The notes beneath the pieces were generated by a model. That model was not told the DNA's origin, did no database searches, and worked only from the letters and a program-made list of their open reading frames with translations. From Halogranum rubrum (GTDB lineage: Archaea; Halobacteriota; Halobacteria; Halobacteriales; Haloferacaceae): a stretch of DNA of 64,000 nt. The translations under genes were made by a program, and so were the position numbers. The first letter of the stretch is position 1, and each line of letters opens with the position of its first letter. The stretch is from NCBI RefSeq assembly GCF_900114455.1, contig NZ_FOTC01000010.1, forward strand, positions 35,738 through 99,737, written 5' to 3'. Shown here piece after piece: positions 60,690-64,000 of the stretch.

Positions 60690-62099
60690 TCATACGCCAA
60701 GTTTCACCTTCCGGAAGCTCGTGCCGTCGAAAACCATCTCGTAAAACTCGACAGGTGGGGAATCGCCGTCTTGACTGCTTTCGGAGAGGATCCGCATTAC
60801 CTCAAAACGGTCCTCGAGGCAGGTTCGTAGCCCAAATACAACTCCTGCAAGTTGGGATAAATCAAATGTGACCTTCCGACGAGGACCTTCTGAATCTAAC
60901 AAATCGGGAAGTACCATGCGTATTTCTTGTTCATGTTCCCACTGCTCCAGTTTCGTCGTTGTCATACTGCGGAAGTGATCCCACAGGTCATCACGCCAGG
61001 ATTCCTCATCCTCTAAGATCTCGTCCACAATTGGGCTGGTCTCTCCGTCCGCTGTGGAATGCCATGCCGACTCGAGCGTCGGGCGTGGAAGATTACCTAA
61101 GAACTTAAAGAAGTTCACCTGGGGAGGAGGGGATTCATAGTCAACAGCGTACAGCGATGCCTGAATCTGATCAAATATGGGCTCCGAGCCCTGCCATCCG
61201 GTCCTCCCATTCACATTGAGCTCTGACCATGCCCCATCAGATTGGCTGTCAGTGCGGAACATCAAGGCAGCGCCTCGGTGTTCGTCTGCATATGTAGCCC
61301 ACATGGAAGGATTTGTGCATTCCCTTGCAAAGCATAGCGTGTGCCAATTCGGATGGATGAGCGAATCACAGACTTCCCTCACGTATCGGCCAGGAAATGA
61401 CGCGAATAAGAGAATTTTCTTCTTCATGTGCAGTTCAAGCTCATCGGCCCCAGTCTGCAAGGCTTGCTGTAGGAACGCATGCGATTTGTGGGAGCCAACG
61501 TGCGATGCCATAGACTCTAGCCATTGCGTTTCGTCCTCGTCATCCATGACGGCAGAAAGACTATCCAGAATCTCCAAAACGGTGTCTGGGTCTGCTGAAT
61601 TCGGGACCTCGAACAATGTTTCAGGAATAATATTTGAATCTCGCAATATATCCAACACAGATGCGAGCGCCGGAAAGTGGAGAGCCGACAAGACCAGTTG
61701 CAGACTTTTCCTTCTCAGCGGTTCTGGAAGGGAAGCTAAGCTCGAAGGGACTCTTGCGAATCCTCGCTCATGGAAGAAGGATTGACAGACGGAATCGAAG
61801 AGTTCACGATATTCATCGGTGGGGAGGCTGTCACGAGTGAGTTCGGGTTGGATGGCATAGTCATCGAAACCGTCGTCATCGAATATTAGGCAAGTATTGG
61901 CCGCCGAAAGGAGATTCAAGAGATAATGCCGGAGCAGATTCTCCCACAGGACCTCATCCCCTTCCCAAAACACGTCCTGATAACCCTCAATCGGGTCGTT
62001 AAAATCTCGCGGTGAGGAGAGTACCAGTTCCTGGTTCTCAAGCTCGTGGTATCTATTGAGTAAGTTCTCCATTGGGCGAAACCGATAGACAGTGGTCAT
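60690..62099 (-). CDS. DUF2971-domain protein
   Basis: A 469-residue protein, more AT-rich than its neighbours. The N-terminus TVYRFRPMENLLNRY and LVLSSPRDFNDPIEG, the middle CFARECTNPSMWATYADEHR and FRTDSQSD, and the end EHEQEIRMVLPD fit DUF2971, whose core has CFS...xxxxMWxxYAxxHxG and W..E.E.R. The family is common on mobile elements and in defence neighbourhoods, with no proven reaction. A long insertion (about 120-230) makes it longer than usual. The ATG at 62099 is used; 62105 is possible. Confidence 0.8.
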   Translation of the reverse strand: MTTVYRFRPMENLLNRYHELENQELVLSSPRDFNDPIEGYQDVFWEGDEVLWENLLRHYLLNLLSAANTCLIFDDDGFDDYAIQPELTRDSLPTDEYRELFDSVCQSFFHERGFARVPSSLASLPEPLRRKSLQLVLSALHFPALASVLDILRDSNIIPETLFEVPNSADPDTVLEILDSLSAVMDDEDETQWLESMASHVGSHKSHAFLQQALQTGADELELHMKKKILLFASFPGRYVREVCDSLIHPNWHTLCFARECTNPSMWATYADEHRGAALMFRTDSQSDGAWSELNVNGRTGWQGSEPIFDQIQASLYAVDYESPPPQVNFFKFLGNLPRPTLESAWHSTADGETSPIVDEILEDEESWRDDLWDHFRSMTTTKLEQWEHEQEIRMVLPDLLDSEGPRRKVTFDLSQLAGVVFGLRTCLEDRFEVMRILSESSQDGDSPPVEFYEMVFDGTSFRKVKLGV

Positions 62100-62539
62100 A
62101 CCCAACCATCCTCATGTGGCGTTTAACGCTTTGCGGTGGGACGGCCAGCAAAGACAAGCGGTCCACCAAACCCACGGCAGGAGCTTTCTGGGGTCGCGAT
62201 GTCGGAGCTACAAGTCCACGAAGAACTCGATACGTAGGGGGAGCGTAATCTGAACCCAGCAATATTATTATATAATTATAAAATTATGAGTTTATTATGG
62301 ATGAACTAGCTATTTGGCTCTAATTATTGATGGCAACACTACTGCACGAAATGCGCTCTGTATTTTGCAGGAGATTCAGACAGCTGCCGCACAGTTCTGA
62401 ACAGCAAACATGGACTGACGCTCCGTCTCTAGGAGCAGAGTCACTAGTAACTACGGTGAAAGAAAGTCTCGAATCAACCCTATCCCCTGAAGCTGTGAGA
62501 CCCCAATCATCAAATCGGGAGACACCGATACACTATGTA
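62100..62539. other. Intergenic, AT-rich, no gene identified
   Basis: The stretch 62260-62320 is strongly AT-rich (ATTATTATATAATTATAAAA-like) and probably holds a promoter. An open frame from 62327 runs in phase into the gene at 62540, but its translation (Cys-, His-, Arg-rich, few acidic residues) does not look haloarchaeal, so I treat it as non-coding. Confidence 0.45.
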
Positions 62540-62773
62540 ATGGAGAACTCGCGGACGCCGCTCACCTCCAGCGAGGAAGCCGCGCTCGACCACCTCGAGC
62601 AGTACTTCGACGCTGCAGACGATGACAAGACCCCGACGAGAGAGGACGCCGTCGCCCATCTCCTCGACCAGGGCAATGAGCGTGCCGACGCGCGGGCACA
62701 TATCGAGCAGTTGCTGTTGAAGGGCTACCTCTACGAAGTCGAAGACGAACTGCGGCTGCCATCGCGACTCTGA
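62540..62773 (+). CDS. Small helical protein, winged-helix-like
   Basis: A 77-residue acidic protein: SSEEAALDHLEQYFDAADDD, TREDAVAHLLDQGNERADAR, HIEQLLLKGYLYEVEDEL. Three helices followed by a short hairpin fit a minimal winged helix or an EF-like helical unit. The ATG at 62540 marks where haloarchaeal composition begins. It converges with the gene at 62807. Confidence 0.6.
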   Translation: MENSRTPLTSSEEAALDHLEQYFDAADDDKTPTREDAVAHLLDQGNERADARAHIEQLLLKGYLYEVEDELRLPSRL

Positions 62774-62806
62774 CGAGAGCTGACTGCCGTTCCATGTGGC
62801 CAGCTG

Positions 62807-63289
62807 TTACAGCCAGAATATCGCGACGACGATTGCGAAGACCACGAGCGCACCCCACGACTTCATCTCCCAGAGCCGTCGCCCGACTCGCCGACACAAC
62901 CGTCGGAGCTGATCTCGGAGGGCTGCACGGCGTTCTGCCTCTAGGACGTTGACCTCGTCGTAGTAGTCGCGTCGATCCGCAGGCAGCCTCCGGAGTGTTG
63001 TCTGGCACTCGCTACAGGTGTACTCGAACTCCGCCCGAACATGTTGCCGACGGAACTCTCGCTCACCGCCCTCGTCGAAGCTCGTCACCTCATACACCAG
63101 GAGTTTCGAGACGAAGCGGCGTGCCCCGCACTCTGGACACCGATCCATCTCGAGCGTTGGTGTCCCGTCGTCGCTGCTCCCTTCGTCTAGCCATCCAGAC
63201 TGCCGAGATTGCTCGCCAGTATCTCGTGGACTCGCGTGGTTCTCTGAAGACGATGCGGTCGCTGACTCGGAGTTACTGAACGTCGACAT
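62807..63289 (-). CDS. Zinc-ribbon protein with C-terminal membrane anchor
   Basis: A 160-residue protein. A Ser-rich N-terminus is followed by RCPECGARRFVSKLLVYEV and YTCSECQTTLRRL (zinc ribbon, about 50-105), a basic helix (RRAALRDQLRRLCRRVGRRL), and a hydrophobic end SWGALVVFAIVVAIFWL, a tail anchor. The function is unknown. A GGGTG hairpin leader is 80-112 bases upstream. Confidence 0.68.
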   Translation of the reverse strand: MSTFSNSESATASSSENHASPRDTGEQSRQSGWLDEGSSDDGTPTLEMDRCPECGARRFVSKLLVYEVTSFDEGGEREFRRQHVRAEFEYTCSECQTTLRRLPADRRDYYDEVNVLEAERRAALRDQLRRLCRRVGRRLWEMKSWGALVVFAIVVAIFWL

Positions 63290-63368
63290 GGTATCACTCA
63301 CTGACCGCACTCAGCTGTCCAGGCTCCTTCGCACGCCAGGAATCAATCCGAATGATCGTGACTGCTGA

Positions 63369-63401
63369 GCGCCGTCACCCTTCGTCGGCGCGAACAACAG
63401 C
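63369..63401 (-). repeat. GGGTG hairpin leader, copy 13
   Basis: Minus strand: GCTGTTGTTC, stem GCGCCG / CGGCGC around ACGAAGGGTGA. Same stem bases as copies 1 and 2, 22 kb away. Confidence 0.68.
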
Positions 63402-63561
63402 TCTCTGACCACACGCCCTCTATTTACGTCCATATGCAGACTGACACAAAACGCGAAGGACTCATCCTCTCATGGAGGACGTCATATGCTCCCCACTCCC
63501 GTTACACCGTCAGCTAACACCCTGGCTTCACGGTGGAGTATCTCTAGTCCTCTTCCCACAT

Positions 63562-63777
63562 TCATACGCACTCTGAAAAATCAATCTCCGCAAATTGAGT
63601 GACCTCAACCAGTCCTGTCCAGTCCTCGCCTCTCTGCCCACTCCCGACCGATACCTCATCACCTGTCTCTCTCCATCTCACCACTCGCCCAACGCCGCTC
63701 GCTGTGTTATCCGCAGCTGATAACTTTCCAAGTTCCACCCCTACTCCGATCTTCCCTGAATCCCCTCCTTGCAACAC
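63562..63777 (-). CDS. Possible small protein or gene remnant
   Basis: A 71-residue frame with a GTG start. The translation VGVELGKLSAADNTASGVGR, WRETGDEVSVGSGQRGEDW has alternating beta-strand character and a haloarchaeal Glu/Asp content, unlike the other frames here, but no family is recognised and there is no evident promoter. It may be a remnant. Confidence 0.3.
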   Translation of the reverse strand: MLQGGDSGKIGVGVELGKLSAADNTASGVGRVVRWRETGDEVSVGSGQRGEDWTGLVEVTQFAEIDFSECV

Positions 63778-64000
63778 ACCGGATTCACACCTCGTACCCC
63801 ACCCTTCCTTTGGACGAATATCGAGGTGCGAACTCCGACTTGACGGCTACAGAATTGCATAGGATAGCGGAGGACTATTTTGAGGTCGTTATTTGTTATA
63901 TGAAAACGAGACTCGAGATTCTCGTCGATATATGCAACGTGTGACGGCCGCTACCCGCTGAATATCGGCGAAACGGGAAATTAGGCGAATAAGGTTACCT
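63778..64000. other. No gene identified at the right edge
   Basis: Apart from the possible small frame at 63562-63777, nothing recognisable is seen from 63402 to the window end. The last 110 bases are AT-rich and may be the promoter of a gene beyond the edge. Confidence 0.4.

Noticed and set aside
62327..62539. N-terminal extension of the small helical protein at 62540
   Set aside because: The extension is Cys/His/Arg-rich and AT-rich in DNA, without the acidic bias of the following part.
1..64000. tRNA or rRNA genes
   Set aside because: No cloverleaf-like or rRNA-like segment was noticed; a dedicated scan was not possible.

Overview
This is a stretch of a haloarchaeal (class Halobacteria) plasmid or megaplasmid. 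The evidence is the strongly acidic predicted proteins, GC-rich codon use, TATA-box promoters placed 25-30 bases before leaderless start codons, a TFB-type transcription factor, Orc1/Cdc6-type initiators and a family B DNA polymerase, with no rRNA, tRNA or core metabolic gene. An iteron-bearing replication origin sits at about 22.6-24.9 kb.

Layout. 0-6.7 kb: the right end of a BREX locus (BrxC/PglY, cut by the window edge, overlapping PglZ), then a convergent CoiA-like nuclease gene. 6.8-12.7 kb: a four-gene operon with an Orc1/Cdc6-like ATPase followed by a complete CBASS set (CD-NTase, a fused E2-E1-JAB protein, a TIR-SAVED effector). 13.0-16.5 kb: a degenerate RecA/RadA-like protein, a small protein and a family B polymerase without a recognisable exonuclease motif. 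16.5-22.5 kb: a 1990-residue sacsin-like ATPase ending in a DUF3883-type nuclease-fold domain. 22.6-24.9 kb: the origin, with nine 17-bp iterons around an orc1/cdc6 gene. 25-36.7 kb: an AAA ATPase and two small genes, an AddB-like/AddA-like helicase-nuclease pair, an MNT-HEPN pair, and a tyrosine recombinase. 37-40.3 kb: a VRR-NUC-like nuclease, an OB-fold metallophosphoesterase and an ADP-ribosylglycohydrolase. 40.4-50.3 kb: a leftward block of small haloarchaeal genes (SWIM protein, ArdC-like protein, many zinc or DUF proteins, TFB). 50.4-55.2 kb: a TraB-like membrane protein, a Tat-exported protein interrupted by an insertion sequence that carries its own passenger gene, and a pentapeptide-repeat K+ channel fusion. 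55.4-64 kb: an OB-fold ssDNA-binding protein, a GC-rich region with no gene, an uncharacterised two-gene operon with a nuclease-like subunit, a DUF2971 protein and small zinc proteins.

The left half is a replication and defence region (BREX, CBASS, CoiA-like, sacsin-DUF3883, MNT-HEPN); the right half is plasmid housekeeping of unknown detail. Three repeat systems tie the window together and are its most unusual content: (1) seven 39-43 bp elements with 10-bp half-sites TTAACCAACA and TGTTGGTTAA, often touching stop codons, one beside the recombinase gene; (2) eight AT-rich elements built on TTAATCTTA half-sites, confined to 25.4-40.4 kb; (3) at least thirteen short intergenic hairpins, most with GGGTG in the loop and preceded by TGTTTAT-like sequence, in front of individual genes of the 41-50 kb block and again at 60.5 and 63.4 kb. 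Family names are from memory of protein families; no database search was possible.
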